Source of the DNA: Nocardia speluncae NBRC 108251
GTDB lineage: Bacteria > Actinomycetota > Actinomycetes > Mycobacteriales > Mycobacteriaceae
Assembly: GCF_001613245.1 (NCBI RefSeq)
Contig: NZ_BDBZ01000005.1
Span: 1 to 39,029 of the forward strand
Length of the DNA stretch: 39,029 nt
Reading direction: 5' to 3'
The notes under the pieces are model-generated. The model saw nothing but the letters and a program-made list of their open reading frames with translations, was not told where the DNA came from and did no database searches. The translations under genes were made by a program, and so were the position numbers. Shown piece after piece: positions 8,001-15,187 of this stretch (position 1 is its first letter; each line of letters opens with the position of its first letter).

Positions 8001-9077
8001 GTGGCAACACATCATCGGAGTCACCGCAATCCCGGGCCGTATCACCGGCCCGCACGCACAGCCCTCGCGGTGGGACTCCTGGCGGTAGCGCTCCACGGTG
8101 GTGGCCCCGCCGGTGCCGATCCGGCACCCGCGCCGGCTTCGGCCGCCGAAGCCGTCCAGCAGATGATCGACCTGTCCCGGCAGACCGAACAGCTCAATCA
8201 GCAGGCACTTACCGCGCAGGCCGATCTCGACGCGAAACTCGCGATCCAGCACGATGCCGATGCCAAGGTCGCCGCGGCCACCACAGCCGTCGACGCGGCT
8301 CGCAACGAGGTGGCCAAGTACCGCCCGATGATCGACCGCACCGCCATCGCCGCCTACCAGGGCGCGCGGACCAACCGGTTGTTCTCCGTGCTGGTCAGCG
8401 ATTCACCCCAGCAGCTCCTGGACCAGATGTCGACGCTGGACGTTGTCACCGCCCAGACCTCGGACCAGCTCAAACAGTACAAACGCGCCACCGACGCGGC
8501 CACGGCCGCGCAATCGGCGGCCCGGACGGCTGCCGACGCCGCGCGCACCGCCACCGACCAGGCCGATTCCGTGCGCGACGATGTGGGTCGTAAACAAACC
8601 GATCTGCAGAATGCGGTCGCCGCGGTCATCGAGGTCTGGGGCACCCTGTCCACCGCGGACCGGACCGCTCTCGCCGGTTCCCCGTTCCCGCCCGGCTTCG
8701 ACCGCGACAGCCTGCTGGCGGATCTCGTCCCCGGCAACGGTACGAGTGCGCTGGCCGCCGGGCTCACCCGCGTCGGCGACCCCTACGTCTGGGGCGCCAC
8801 CGGCCCCGACCAGTTCGACTGCTCGGGTCTGGTGCAGTGGGCGTTCGCACAGGTCGGTAAGCAGGTGCCGCGCACGAGTTCGGCGCAGGCCGCGTACGGC
8901 ACCCCCGTGGACCGCGCTGATCTGCAGCCCGGCGATATCGTCTTCTTCTACGACGATATCTCCCATGTAGGCATCTATGCCGGTAACGGCCTCATGCTGC
9001 ACGCTTCCACCTTCGGGGTTCCGGTGGCCGTCGCGCCGATGGATTCCACGCCCTACCATTCGGCGCGCCGCTACTGA
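8001..9077 (+). CDS. Secreted NlpC/P60 peptidoglycan endopeptidase with coiled-coil domain (RipA/Rv2190c type)
   Basis: The 358-residue protein has a signal peptide (hydrophobic core about 21-34, cleavage near A39). A long alpha-helical coiled-coil domain rich in Ala, Gln and Asp follows (about 48-215), then the C-terminal NlpC/P60 domain (about 246-358). Catalytic C274 sits in FDCSGLVQW, with H322 (SHVGIY) and H334 (LHAS). In RipA-type enzymes the N-terminal helices block or regulate the active site. It probably cleaves peptidoglycan during growth or septum splitting. The start is GTG at 8001; no strong ribosome-binding site is seen. Domain order and locus match M. tuberculosis Rv2190c. Confidence 0.95.
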   Translation: MATHHRSHRNPGPYHRPARTALAVGLLAVALHGGGPAGADPAPAPASAAEAVQQMIDLSRQTEQLNQQALTAQADLDAKLAIQHDADAKVAAATTAVDAARNEVAKYRPMIDRTAIAAYQGARTNRLFSVLVSDSPQQLLDQMSTLDVVTAQTSDQLKQYKRATDAATAAQSAARTAADAARTATDQADSVRDDVGRKQTDLQNAVAAVIEVWGTLSTADRTALAGSPFPPGFDRDSLLADLVPGNGTSALAAGLTRVGDPYVWGATGPDQFDCSGLVQWAFAQVGKQVPRTSSAQAAYGTPVDRADLQPGDIVFFYDDISHVGIYAGNGLMLHASTFGVPVAVAPMDSTPYHSARRY

Positions 9078-9109
9078 GCCCCGGAGGGGCGCCGGGCAGC
9101 GTTCGCCAA

Positions 9110-9115
9110 TACTGT
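9110..9115 (+). promoter_or_regulatory. Leaderless -10 (TACTGT) of pimB
   Basis: TACTGT is followed by 7 nt (GAGTCGT) and ATG at 9123. An in-frame GTG at 9114 lies inside this hexamer, so the promoter favours the ATG as start. Confidence 0.6.
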
Positions 9116-9122
9116 GAGTCGT

Positions 9123-10247
9123 ATGGCTCGAACTCTGCTGGTTACCAATGATTTCCCGCCGCGTCCGGGAGGTATCCAGTCCTATCTGCAGGCGATGACC
9201 GGTCAGCTGCCGCCGGACGATCTGGTTGTCTACGCGCCCCGCTGGCGCGGTGACAGCCATACCCGATTCGACGCGCAGCAGCCGTTTCAGGTGGTTCGCC
9301 ATCCCACCTCGCTCATGTTGCCGACCCCTGCCGTCGCGCGCCGCGCGCGTAAGCTGCTGCGCTCCGAAGCCTGCGAAACGGTCTGGTTCGGCGCCGCCGC
9401 GCCCCTGGCCCTGCTGTCACCGCTGTTGCGCCGAGCCGGTGCGGAACGGATCGTCGCCAGCACCCACGGCCACGAAGTGGGCTGGTCGATGCTGCCGGCC
9501 GCGCGGCAGGCGCTGCGGGTCATCGGCGAGAACACCGATACCGTCACCTACGTCAGTAAATACACCCGGCGCCGGTTCGCGGCCGCCTTCGGGCCGAACG
9601 CCGCGCTCGAACATCTGCCGCCGGGCGTGGATACCGAGAAGTTCCGTCCCGACCCCGCCGCGCGCGCCGAGTTGCGCCAACGCTACAACCTCGGCGACCG
9701 GCCCACGATTCTGTGCCTGTCCCGGCTCGTACCGCGTAAGGGTCAGGATGTCCTGCTGATCGCGATGCGCTGGATCCGGGAACGAATCCCCGGCGCGGTC
9801 CTGGTGATCGCCGGTAGCGGCCCGTACGAAGACCGGCTGCGCGGGCTCGCCGAAGCGCTCGGCCTCGGCGACGATGTCGTGTTCACCGGCCGGGTCGCCG
9901 CGGCCGAACTCGCCGCCCACCACACCCTCGCCGATGTTTTCGCCATGCCGGCCCGCACCCGCGGCGCCGGCCTGGACGTCGAGGGTCTCGGCATCGTCTA
10001 TCTGGAGGCCTCCGCCAGCGGAGTGCCCGTGGTCGCCGGAATGTCGGGCGGTGCACCGGAAACCGTGCTGGAGGGCGAAACCGGACGCGTTGTCGACGGA
10101 CGCCGCGCCGACCTGGTCGCCGAAGCGATCGGCGATATCCTCGCCGACCGCGACGCGGCCGCCGCCATGGGCGCCGCGGGCCGTACCTTCGTCGATCACC
10201 ACTGGCGCTGGGACACCCTGGGCGCCCGCCTCCGCGGCTACCTGTAG
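9123..10247 (+). CDS. pimB: GDP-mannose-dependent alpha-(1-6)-phosphatidylinositol monomannoside mannosyltransferase
   Basis: The 374-residue GT-B glycosyltransferase (GT4 family) adds the second mannose to phosphatidylinositol monomannoside on the cytoplasmic face of the membrane, in the pathway to PIMs, lipomannan and lipoarabinomannan. Visible features are NDFPPRPGGIQSYL (N-terminal glycine-rich acceptor/donor loop), STHGHEVGW, SRLVPRKGQDVLL at the start of the C-terminal Rossmann domain, and the E-x7-E type motif GLGIVYLEASASGVPVV. It matches PimB' (Rv2188c) in sequence character and in the locus next to NlpC and SRPBCC genes. The start was set at ATG 9123 from the leaderless promoter. 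GTG 9114 is the alternative. Confidence 0.93.
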   Translation: MARTLLVTNDFPPRPGGIQSYLQAMTGQLPPDDLVVYAPRWRGDSHTRFDAQQPFQVVRHPTSLMLPTPAVARRARKLLRSEACETVWFGAAAPLALLSPLLRRAGAERIVASTHGHEVGWSMLPAARQALRVIGENTDTVTYVSKYTRRRFAAAFGPNAALEHLPPGVDTEKFRPDPAARAELRQRYNLGDRPTILCLSRLVPRKGQDVLLIAMRWIRERIPGAVLVIAGSGPYEDRLRGLAEALGLGDDVVFTGRVAAAELAAHHTLADVFAMPARTRGAGLDVEGLGIVYLEASASGVPVVAGMSGGAPETVLEGETGRVVDGRRADLVAEAIGDILADRDAAAAMGAAGRTFVDHHWRWDTLGARLRGYL

Positions 10248-10342
10248 GGCCTCGGGCTTCGTCCCTGCCCGGCCCGATTCCCACAGAAAACAACCACCAT
10301 GGTGCCGACTCCAGCGAGGCCCCGGAAAGGTCTCGCCCCACG

Positions 10343-10441
10343 ACCGACACCAACTCGACCAGCGGCGCCGCCGAGTCCGGCCAGACCCTCAACGATCCTG
10401 CCCGCACCGACCCCAACGCGCCCAGCGGCGCAGCCGAGTTC
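10343..10441 (+). repeat. In-frame 36-nt direct repeat
   Basis: The units at 10343-10378 and 10406-10441 differ at five positions and are spaced 63 nt (21 codons) apart. In the open frame both encode a T-D-x-N-x-x-S-G-A-A-E pattern. Preservation of reading frame hints at past coding. Confidence 0.7.
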
Positions 10442-10454
10442 AGCGAGGCCCTGT

Positions 10455-10481
10455 GAGGTTTTGGCCCGTGGGCAAAACCTC
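10455..10481 (+). promoter_or_regulatory. Upstream hairpin, alternative to the terminator-like stem
   Basis: GAGGTTTT (10455-10462) pairs with AAAACCTC (10474-10481), and GCCC with GGGC closes the inner stem. One G bulges. Its 3' arm is also part of the 5' arm of the hairpin at 10475-10505, so the two cannot form together. Confidence 0.6.
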
Positions 10482-10505
10482 CGGCGCCGCAGGCGCCGGA
10501 GGTTT
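10475..10505 (+). terminator. Perfect 14-bp GC-rich hairpin
   Basis: AAACCTCCGGCGCC (10475-10488), loop GCA, GGCGCCGGAGGTTT (10492-10505). The stem is perfect and ends in TTT. It lies 228 nt after pimB and just before the next promoter, so it can terminate transcripts entering from upstream. Its partial overlap with the preceding hairpin resembles an attenuator. Confidence 0.75.
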
Positions 10506-10515
10506 CAGCATCTAC

Positions 10516-10521
10516 TACGCT
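10516..10521 (+). promoter_or_regulatory. Leaderless -10 (TACGCT) of the SRPBCC-ArsA operon
   Basis: TACGCT, 7 nt (CAGCCGG), then GTG at 10529. No Shine-Dalgarno sequence is present. The promoter starts immediately after the terminator-like hairpin. Confidence 0.6.
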
Positions 10522-10528
10522 CAGCCGG

Positions 10529-10906
10529 GTGAGCAGTATCCAGGTCGCCGACCAGACATTTCTCGCCGCGCCGGGCGCCGCGGTGGCCGCTGCGCTGTCC
10601 GCCCCCGGCAAATGGCGGCGCTGGTGGCCCGATCTCGAACTCGATGTCCGGGAAGACCGCGGCGACAAGGGTATTCGCTGGTCGGTGCAGGGGGCACTGA
10701 CCGGCACCATGGAGGTGTGGCTGGAGCCCTCACTGGACGGAGTGATCCTGCACTACTTCCTGCACGCCGAACCGCAGCGGCAGCTGCCACCGCGCAAACT
10801 CGCCGCGGCCAACCGGGAGCGGCGGGTCGCGGGCAAGGTGATGTCGTTCGAACTCAAGGATCGGCTCGAGGGCGACCGGCCGGCCGGGGTCGCACCCGGG
10901 AACTGA
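10529..10906 (+). CDS. SRPBCC-fold (START/polyketide-cyclase-like) protein 1
   Basis: The 125-residue protein has the helix-grip SRPBCC pattern: an N-terminal strand (ADQTFLAAPGAAVAAAL), the conserved aromatic W-W-P-D after the second helix (KWRRWWPDLELDV), several beta strands and a long C-terminal helix cut short. Such proteins bind hydrophobic ligands in a deep pocket. It is the first gene of a run of envelope-related genes and is followed 43 nt downstream by a second SRPBCC gene, as at Rv2186c-Rv2185c in M. tuberculosis. The ligand is unknown. Start GTG is fixed by the leaderless promoter. Confidence 0.8.
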   Translation: MSSIQVADQTFLAAPGAAVAAALSAPGKWRRWWPDLELDVREDRGDKGIRWSVQGALTGTMEVWLEPSLDGVILHYFLHAEPQRQLPPRKLAAANRERRVAGKVMSFELKDRLEGDRPAGVAPGN

Positions 10907-10949
10907 ACGAATTCCATACCGCACCGCCGAAAGGAACCGCTGAGAACCT

Positions 10950-11387
10950 ATGGCCGACCGGACCCAGAGATCGATCGTCATCGCGGCGCCCGCCCCGCAG
11001 GTGATGTCCGTTATCGCCGATCTGGCGTCCTACCCGGAATGGGTATCGGCTGCCAAAACGGTGGAGGTACTCGAGACCGGGCCCGATGGTCGTGCACGCA
11101 CCGCCCGATTCGTCCTGGACGCCGGTGTCGTCAAGGACACCTACGTACTGTCCTACACCTGGCGCCCCGATGATCTGGCGGTGAGCTGGACGCTGGTGAG
11201 CGGTGAACTGCAGAAGGCGCAGGAAGGCCGCTACGAACTCGTCGGGCAGCCGGACGGCGGCACCGAGGTGCGTTACGAACTGACCGTGGATCTGACCATT
11301 CCGATGATCGGCATGTTCAAACGCAAGGCGGAGAAGGTGATCACCGATACCGCGCTCAAGGAACTGAAGAAACGGGTCGAAGGCTGA
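10950..11387 (+). CDS. SRPBCC-fold (START/polyketide-cyclase-like) protein 2
   Basis: The 145-residue protein is a canonical SRPBCC/polyketide-cyclase family member. It shows the N-terminal strand and helix ending in YPEWVSAAKTVEVL, a seven-strand sheet and a long C-terminal helix (FKRKAEKVITDTALKELKKR). It resembles Rv2185c. The helix-grip cavity probably holds a lipid or isoprenoid ligand, but no catalytic residue is evident. AGGA lies 14 nt upstream of the ATG, a wide spacing. The stop codon TGA (11385-11387) is embedded in CTGA, which appears to be the start of the ArsA gene. Confidence 0.88.
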   Translation: MADRTQRSIVIAAPAPQVMSVIADLASYPEWVSAAKTVEVLETGPDGRARTARFVLDAGVVKDTYVLSYTWRPDDLAVSWTLVSGELQKAQEGRYELVGQPDGGTEVRYELTVDLTIPMIGMFKRKAEKVITDTALKELKKRVEG

Positions 11388-12820
11388 CCGGGCCGCGCAG
11401 CACCGCAGCGCAGGCCCGTCCCGACGGCGCGCCGGGCCACACCCGGCGCGCGCGGACGCGGGTCGAACTGTTCGTCGGCAAGGGTGGTGTCGGTAAGACG
11501 ACGCTGGCCTGCGCGCAGGCCATGGCATATGCGCGAGAGGGACAGCGGGTCCTGGTGGCATCGCTGGACCAGGCGCATTCCCTGGGGGACGCACTGGGTT
11601 TCCGGTTCGCGCACGACCCCGGCGCGGTGCCGGGAATCACCCGGGTCGTACCCGGTCTCGACGCGATCGAACTCGATTCGCTGGCATTGCTGGAGGACCG
11701 TTTCCGGGAGGTCGCCGATGTATTGGCGGCGGACCCGGGCCACGATCACGGGCTCGACCTGGGCGCGCTGGATCCAGCGGAACTCACCGGGCTGCCGGGT
11801 GTCCAGGAGCTGCTGATGCTGGTGGAGATCACCCAGTACGCCGCCGACGACGACTGGGATGTGATCGTCCTGGATTGCCCGCCCACCGCCGATATGCTGC
11901 GCATCCTCACCGCGCCGGAAACCCTGCTCGGCTACCTGGACCGGATCTGGCCCCCGCATCAGCGGATGATGAGCGCGATCGGCACCGATCTGCGACGCGC
12001 AGTTCTGGCGGCGACGATGCAGCGGACCGTCGCCGCCGTCACCGAGGTCCGCGATCTGCTCGCCGACTCCGAACGCACCAGTGCCCGGCTGATCACTCTG
12101 GCCGAACGGGTGGCGGTCGCGGAATCGGCGCGGGTGCGGTCGGCGACGGCGCTGCTCGGGCTACGCCTGCGGGCGGTGGTGGTGAACAAAGTGCTTCCCG
12201 AGGTTCCGCCGCCGGAACCGGAACCGCAACACCCCGCCGTGCGCTGGTATTCGCACCGCTACGCCGAACAATGGGATGTGATCGCCGGACTGCGCCGGTC
12301 GATGCCGGAGATCCCGGTCCTGGTGGCCGGGCATACCGGCACAGAACCGGTGGGCATCGGCCCGCTCGCGGGACTGTCCTGCGTCGTTCCGGCCGAGCAC
12401 ACCGGCGAACTCGCGTTCGCGGACGGCACCGGCGACCTCGCGTCTGCCGGCGGGGGCGGCACCACCGGGCCGGTGACGGATATCGGCCACGCCGGGGCCG
12501 TTCGGCGTGACAGCGACGCGTCGATGCGCGACGATGCGGGTTCGGCGACGGCCGGGGCGGCCACCGAACCCACCGTCCGGTTGGAATCGGGGTCGGGTTT
12601 GCATTCGGTATATGCGCTGCGTATCCAGCTTCCGGTAGCGGATCCGGCCACGCTGCGCCTGGGACGAGTGGAGGACGATTTGATCGTGGGAGCCGACGGC
12701 GTGCGGCGGCGGTTGCGCCTGGCGCCGGTACTGCGCCGCTGCACCGTCAGTACCGCCGACCTGGAAAACGGATACCTGGTGATCCGTTTCCGGCCCGACC
12801 CGCAGGAGTGGCCGCGATGA
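11384..12820 (+). CDS. ArsA/GET3-family ATPase with C-terminal HSP20-like domain, apparent CTG start
   Basis: This is a deviant-Walker P-loop ATPase: VGKGGVGKTT (about residues 31-40), a D164-C-P-P-T switch motif in VIVLDCPPTADMLR, a low-complexity linker (about 320-400), and a final 70 residues resembling the ArsA HSP20-like domain (VYALRIQLPVA...GYLVIRFRP). The conserved P-loop begins before the first ATG (11522), which would remove it. No ATG, GTG or TTG occurs in this frame between a TGA at 11204 and 11522. The best start is CTG at 11384, which overlaps the upstream stop as CTGA, mirroring the ATGA overlaps of the next two genes. This gives 478 residues. A sequencing error or true frameshift remains possible. 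The substrate is unknown and arsenic resistance is unlikely. Confidence 0.85.
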   Translation: MTGPRSTAAQARPDGAPGHTRRARTRVELFVGKGGVGKTTLACAQAMAYAREGQRVLVASLDQAHSLGDALGFRFAHDPGAVPGITRVVPGLDAIELDSLALLEDRFREVADVLAADPGHDHGLDLGALDPAELTGLPGVQELLMLVEITQYAADDDWDVIVLDCPPTADMLRILTAPETLLGYLDRIWPPHQRMMSAIGTDLRRAVLAATMQRTVAAVTEVRDLLADSERTSARLITLAERVAVAESARVRSATALLGLRLRAVVVNKVLPEVPPPEPEPQHPAVRWYSHRYAEQWDVIAGLRRSMPEIPVLVAGHTGTEPVGIGPLAGLSCVVPAEHTGELAFADGTGDLASAGGGGTTGPVTDIGHAGAVRRDSDASMRDDAGSATAGAATEPTVRLESGSGLHSVYALRIQLPVADPATLRLGRVEDDLIVGADGVRRRLRLAPVLRRCTVSTADLENGYLVIRFRPDPQEWPR

Positions 12821-13338
12821 CCGGAACCGATTACCGGCAGCCGGAGGGTATCGCCGAATTCGCCGAGGAACTGCGCCTGCTCGCGGAGGCCGTGCTGGAG
12901 CGGGTGGAACCGGTACTGCGCGATGTCGCCGCGGACGACAAACCGGAGTGGGGTAATTGCACCTGGTGCCCGCTGTGCGCCGCGGCCGCACTGGTTCGCG
13001 GGGAACAGCACGAAGTACTGGCGACAGTCGCGGCACACGGTACGGCGATCGTCACCATCCTGCGGGAAGCGCTCGCGGGGGAACCGGTCGATCCGGTGAT
13101 GCCGTACGGGCACGGTCCGGGACCTGCGGCCACCCACGGCCGTTCCGATCGCCGGGACGGACACGGTACGGCGAGCGATCCGGGCGAGCACCTGCCGACC
13201 GCCGAAACCGGAGCCGGAGCCGCGGCGGACGGCCGGGACAATCACCCGGATACCGGCACCCCGGCCGAGCCGACCGCACGCGCGGCCACTTCCGGAAAAT
13301 CCCGGTATGTAGGTATACCCGTAAACATCAAGCCATGA
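12817..13338 (+). CDS. Conserved hypothetical protein with a CxxCxxC motif (Rv2183c-like)
   Basis: The 173-residue protein has no recognised domain. Residues 10-40 form an amphipathic helix (ELRLLAEAVLERVEPVL). It is followed by C48-T-W-C51-P-L-C54, a probable metal or redox site, another helical segment, then a long low-complexity Gly/Asp/Ala-rich tail ending in RYVGIPVNIKP. ATG 12817 overlaps the ArsA stop as ATGA and is preferred over GTG 12808. The gene's fixed position between ArsA and downstream sugar/lipid genes suggests it works with the ATPase, perhaps as a client or cofactor protein. Confidence 0.8.
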   Translation: MTGTDYRQPEGIAEFAEELRLLAEAVLERVEPVLRDVAADDKPEWGNCTWCPLCAAAALVRGEQHEVLATVAAHGTAIVTILREALAGEPVDPVMPYGHGPGPAATHGRSDRRDGHGTASDPGEHLPTAETGAGAAADGRDNHPDTGTPAEPTARAATSGKSRYVGIPVNIKP

Positions 13339-14309
13339 GCACTTCCGCTCCGGGCGCTTCGCTGACCGTGGGTATCGATATCGGCGGGACCAATATCCGG
13401 GCCTCGGTGGTCGACGGAACCGGCGAGGTTCTCGATACGGTGCAATGCCCGACCCCGCATTCCGCCCCGGCACTGGAAGGCGCGCTCGAGCGCGCGGTCC
13501 GCGAACTGGGCGACCGGCACGATATCGACGCCGTCGGCCTGGCCGTGGCGGGGTTCGTCTCGGCGGATCGCAGCACTGTCCGGTTCGCCCCACATCTGCC
13601 CTGGCGTGACGCGCCGGTGGCGAAACGCCTCACCGATCGTCTCGGCCTGCCTGTACTCCTGGAGCACGACGCCAATGCCGCCATGTGGGCCGAATACCGG
13701 TTCGGCGCCGCGGCGGGCGGACACAATGTCGTTCTCGTAGCCATCGGCACCGGGATCGGCGCCGCGCTACTGATCGACGGCGTACTGTATCGCGGCACCC
13801 ACGGGGTCGCACCGGAACTCGGGCATCTGCAGGTCGTCCCCGGCGGCCGCGACTGCGGCTGCGGAAAACGGGGTTGCTGGGAACGGTATTGCAGCGGAAC
13901 GGCATTGGCCGAATCCGCGATCGAACTGGTGGCCACCGATCCCACGCCGTCACTGCTGGCGAAAGAGGTGATCGCCGACCCCGGCGCACTGACCGGCCGC
14001 CGGGTTGCCGGCGCCGCCCAGGACGGCGACCCGCTCGCCCTGCGAGTGATGACCGATTTCGCCCGCTGGCTGGGCCTGGGCCTGGCGTTCGTCGGCGATA
14101 TCTTCGACCCGGACCTGGTCGTCGTCGCCGGCGGTGTCAGCAGTTCGGCGCCACTGTTTCTCGACGAGGCCCGCGAGGAATACGCGGCCGCGGTCACCGG
14201 ACACGGCCACCGCCCCCTGGCCCGGATCCGCACCACACAACTGGGCGAAGCGGCCGGAATGATCGGCGCCGCCGAACTCGCCCGCAGTTCCCTCATTGCC
14301 GGCCGCTGA
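13335..14309 (+). CDS. ROK-family glucokinase
   Basis: The 324-residue sugar kinase has the ROK features D15-I-G-G-T-N20 (phosphate 1), catalytic D112 in LLEHDANAA, E161-L-G-H164 and the zinc cluster C174-x-C176-x4-C181 in CGCGKRGCWERY. Phosphorylation of glucose or N-acetylmannosamine-type sugars with ATP is expected; glucose is the usual substrate for this actinobacterial subgroup. The ATG overlaps the preceding stop in ATGA, the third 4-nt junction in this operon. Its place in a lipid-envelope operon is unusual for a catabolic kinase and may reflect supply of sugar phosphates for glycolipids, which is inference. Confidence 0.92.
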   Translation: MSTSAPGASLTVGIDIGGTNIRASVVDGTGEVLDTVQCPTPHSAPALEGALERAVRELGDRHDIDAVGLAVAGFVSADRSTVRFAPHLPWRDAPVAKRLTDRLGLPVLLEHDANAAMWAEYRFGAAAGGHNVVLVAIGTGIGAALLIDGVLYRGTHGVAPELGHLQVVPGGRDCGCGKRGCWERYCSGTALAESAIELVATDPTPSLLAKEVIADPGALTGRRVAGAAQDGDPLALRVMTDFARWLGLGLAFVGDIFDPDLVVVAGGVSSSAPLFLDEAREEYAAAVTGHGHRPLARIRTTQLGEAAGMIGAAELARSSLIAGR

Positions 14310-14431
14310 ACCCCGCCGTCGATAGGCAGAGAATTAACACGGCCGGGCTTGGAGGAGTTCTGTGACCGGCGGTAGAGTCGGCACCCCGAGGCTCTTCACA
14401 TTTCCATCCCGATTCCCGGAGTAAGGACGTC

Positions 14432-15157
14432 ATGTTCTACTGGCTGCTCAAGTTCGTGCTGGTGGGTCCGTTCATCCATCTCTACAACCGGCCCGAGGTG
14501 GAGGGTGTGGAGAATATCCCGGCAGACGGTGCGGCCATCATGGCGGGAAATCATCTGTCCATCGCGGATTGGCTTTTCGCGCCGCTGAAGAGCCCACGCC
14601 GGATCAGCTATCTGGCCAAGGCCGAGTACTTCCATACCCCGGGTCTCAAAGGGTGGTTCCAGAAGTTCTTCTTCAGCGCTTCCGGCCAGTATCCGATCGA
14701 TCGCAGCGGCGCCGACGCGGCCCAGGATGCGCTCAACGCCGCCCGCAAACTGCTCGACGAGGGCCGGCTGGTCGGCTTGTATCCGGAGGGCACCCGCTCC
14801 CCCGACGGCCGGCTGTACAAGGGCAAGACGGGTATGGCCCGGGTAGCGCTGACCACCGGGGTCCCGGTGATCCCGGTGGCTGTGATCGGCACCGGCGAGG
14901 TGAGCCCGCCCGGCCCCTTCCGCTGGCGCCGGCGCAAGGTGATCGTGAAGTTCGGTAAGCCGATCGATTTCTCCCGGTACGAGGGCATGGCAGGTAACCG
15001 GTTCGTGGAGCGTGCGGTGACCGATGAGGTCATGTACGAGCTGATGCGGATGTCCGGGCAGGAATATGTCGACGTGTACGCCGCCAGCCTGAAGCAGAAC
15101 ATACCTTCCGGTCCGCCCTCGCATACGCCGCGAATTCCGGAATCCGCCGCGAGCTGA
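14432..15157 (+). CDS. PlsC-type 1-acylglycerol-3-phosphate acyltransferase (Rv2182c/PlsM-like)
   Basis: The 241-residue membrane-associated enzyme has the acyltransferase motifs N40-H-L-S-I-A-D46 (H-x4-D catalytic dyad) and E119-G-T-R122 (phosphate binding), plus VPVIPVAVIG. It transfers a fatty acyl group to a lysophosphatidate or glycerol-3-phosphate position in phospholipid synthesis. In M. tuberculosis the gene at this place, Rv2182c, is reported as a glycerol-3-phosphate acyltransferase acting at sn-2, recalled from the literature. AAGGA lies 6 nt before the ATG. A 122-nt gap from the ROK gene suggests it can have its own promoter. It closes the conserved block that began with pimB. Confidence 0.93.
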   Translation: MFYWLLKFVLVGPFIHLYNRPEVEGVENIPADGAAIMAGNHLSIADWLFAPLKSPRRISYLAKAEYFHTPGLKGWFQKFFFSASGQYPIDRSGADAAQDALNAARKLLDEGRLVGLYPEGTRSPDGRLYKGKTGMARVALTTGVPVIPVAVIGTGEVSPPGPFRWRRRKVIVKFGKPIDFSRYEGMAGNRFVERAVTDEVMYELMRMSGQEYVDVYAASLKQNIPSGPPSHTPRIPESAAS

Positions 15158-15175
15158 CCGAGCCGACCCGCCGCG

Positions 15176-15181
15176 TACGAT
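15176..15181 (+). promoter_or_regulatory. Leaderless -10 (TACGAT) of the TrpF-like gene
   Basis: TACGAT, 6 nt (AAGCAG), then GTG at 15188, within 31 nt of the plsC stop. Confidence 0.55.
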
Positions 15182-15187
15182 AAGCAG

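Larger units (their letters stand above)
10248..10528 (+). other. Spacer between pimB and the SRPBCC operon, with repeats and switch-like hairpins
   Basis: No recognised gene lies here, although mycobacteria carry fadD15 at this point. One plus-strand frame stays open from before the pimB stop to a TGA at 10454-10456 without a good start codon. It has codon-periodic repeats, including a 36-nt direct repeat (10343-10378 and 10406-10441, 31 of 36 identical, 63 nt apart) and a 19-nt one (10304-10322 and 10433-10451). It may be a decayed low-complexity gene. The 3' end carries two alternative hairpins and the next promoter. Confidence 0.55.

Noticed and set aside
11522..12820. ArsA gene starting at ATG 11522
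   Set aside because: This start removes the Walker A P-loop, which is intact and in frame just upstream.
11384..12820. Arsenite efflux ATPase function
   Set aside because: No arsB, arsC or arsR lies nearby, the protein has a single ATPase domain, and the context is envelope lipid genes.
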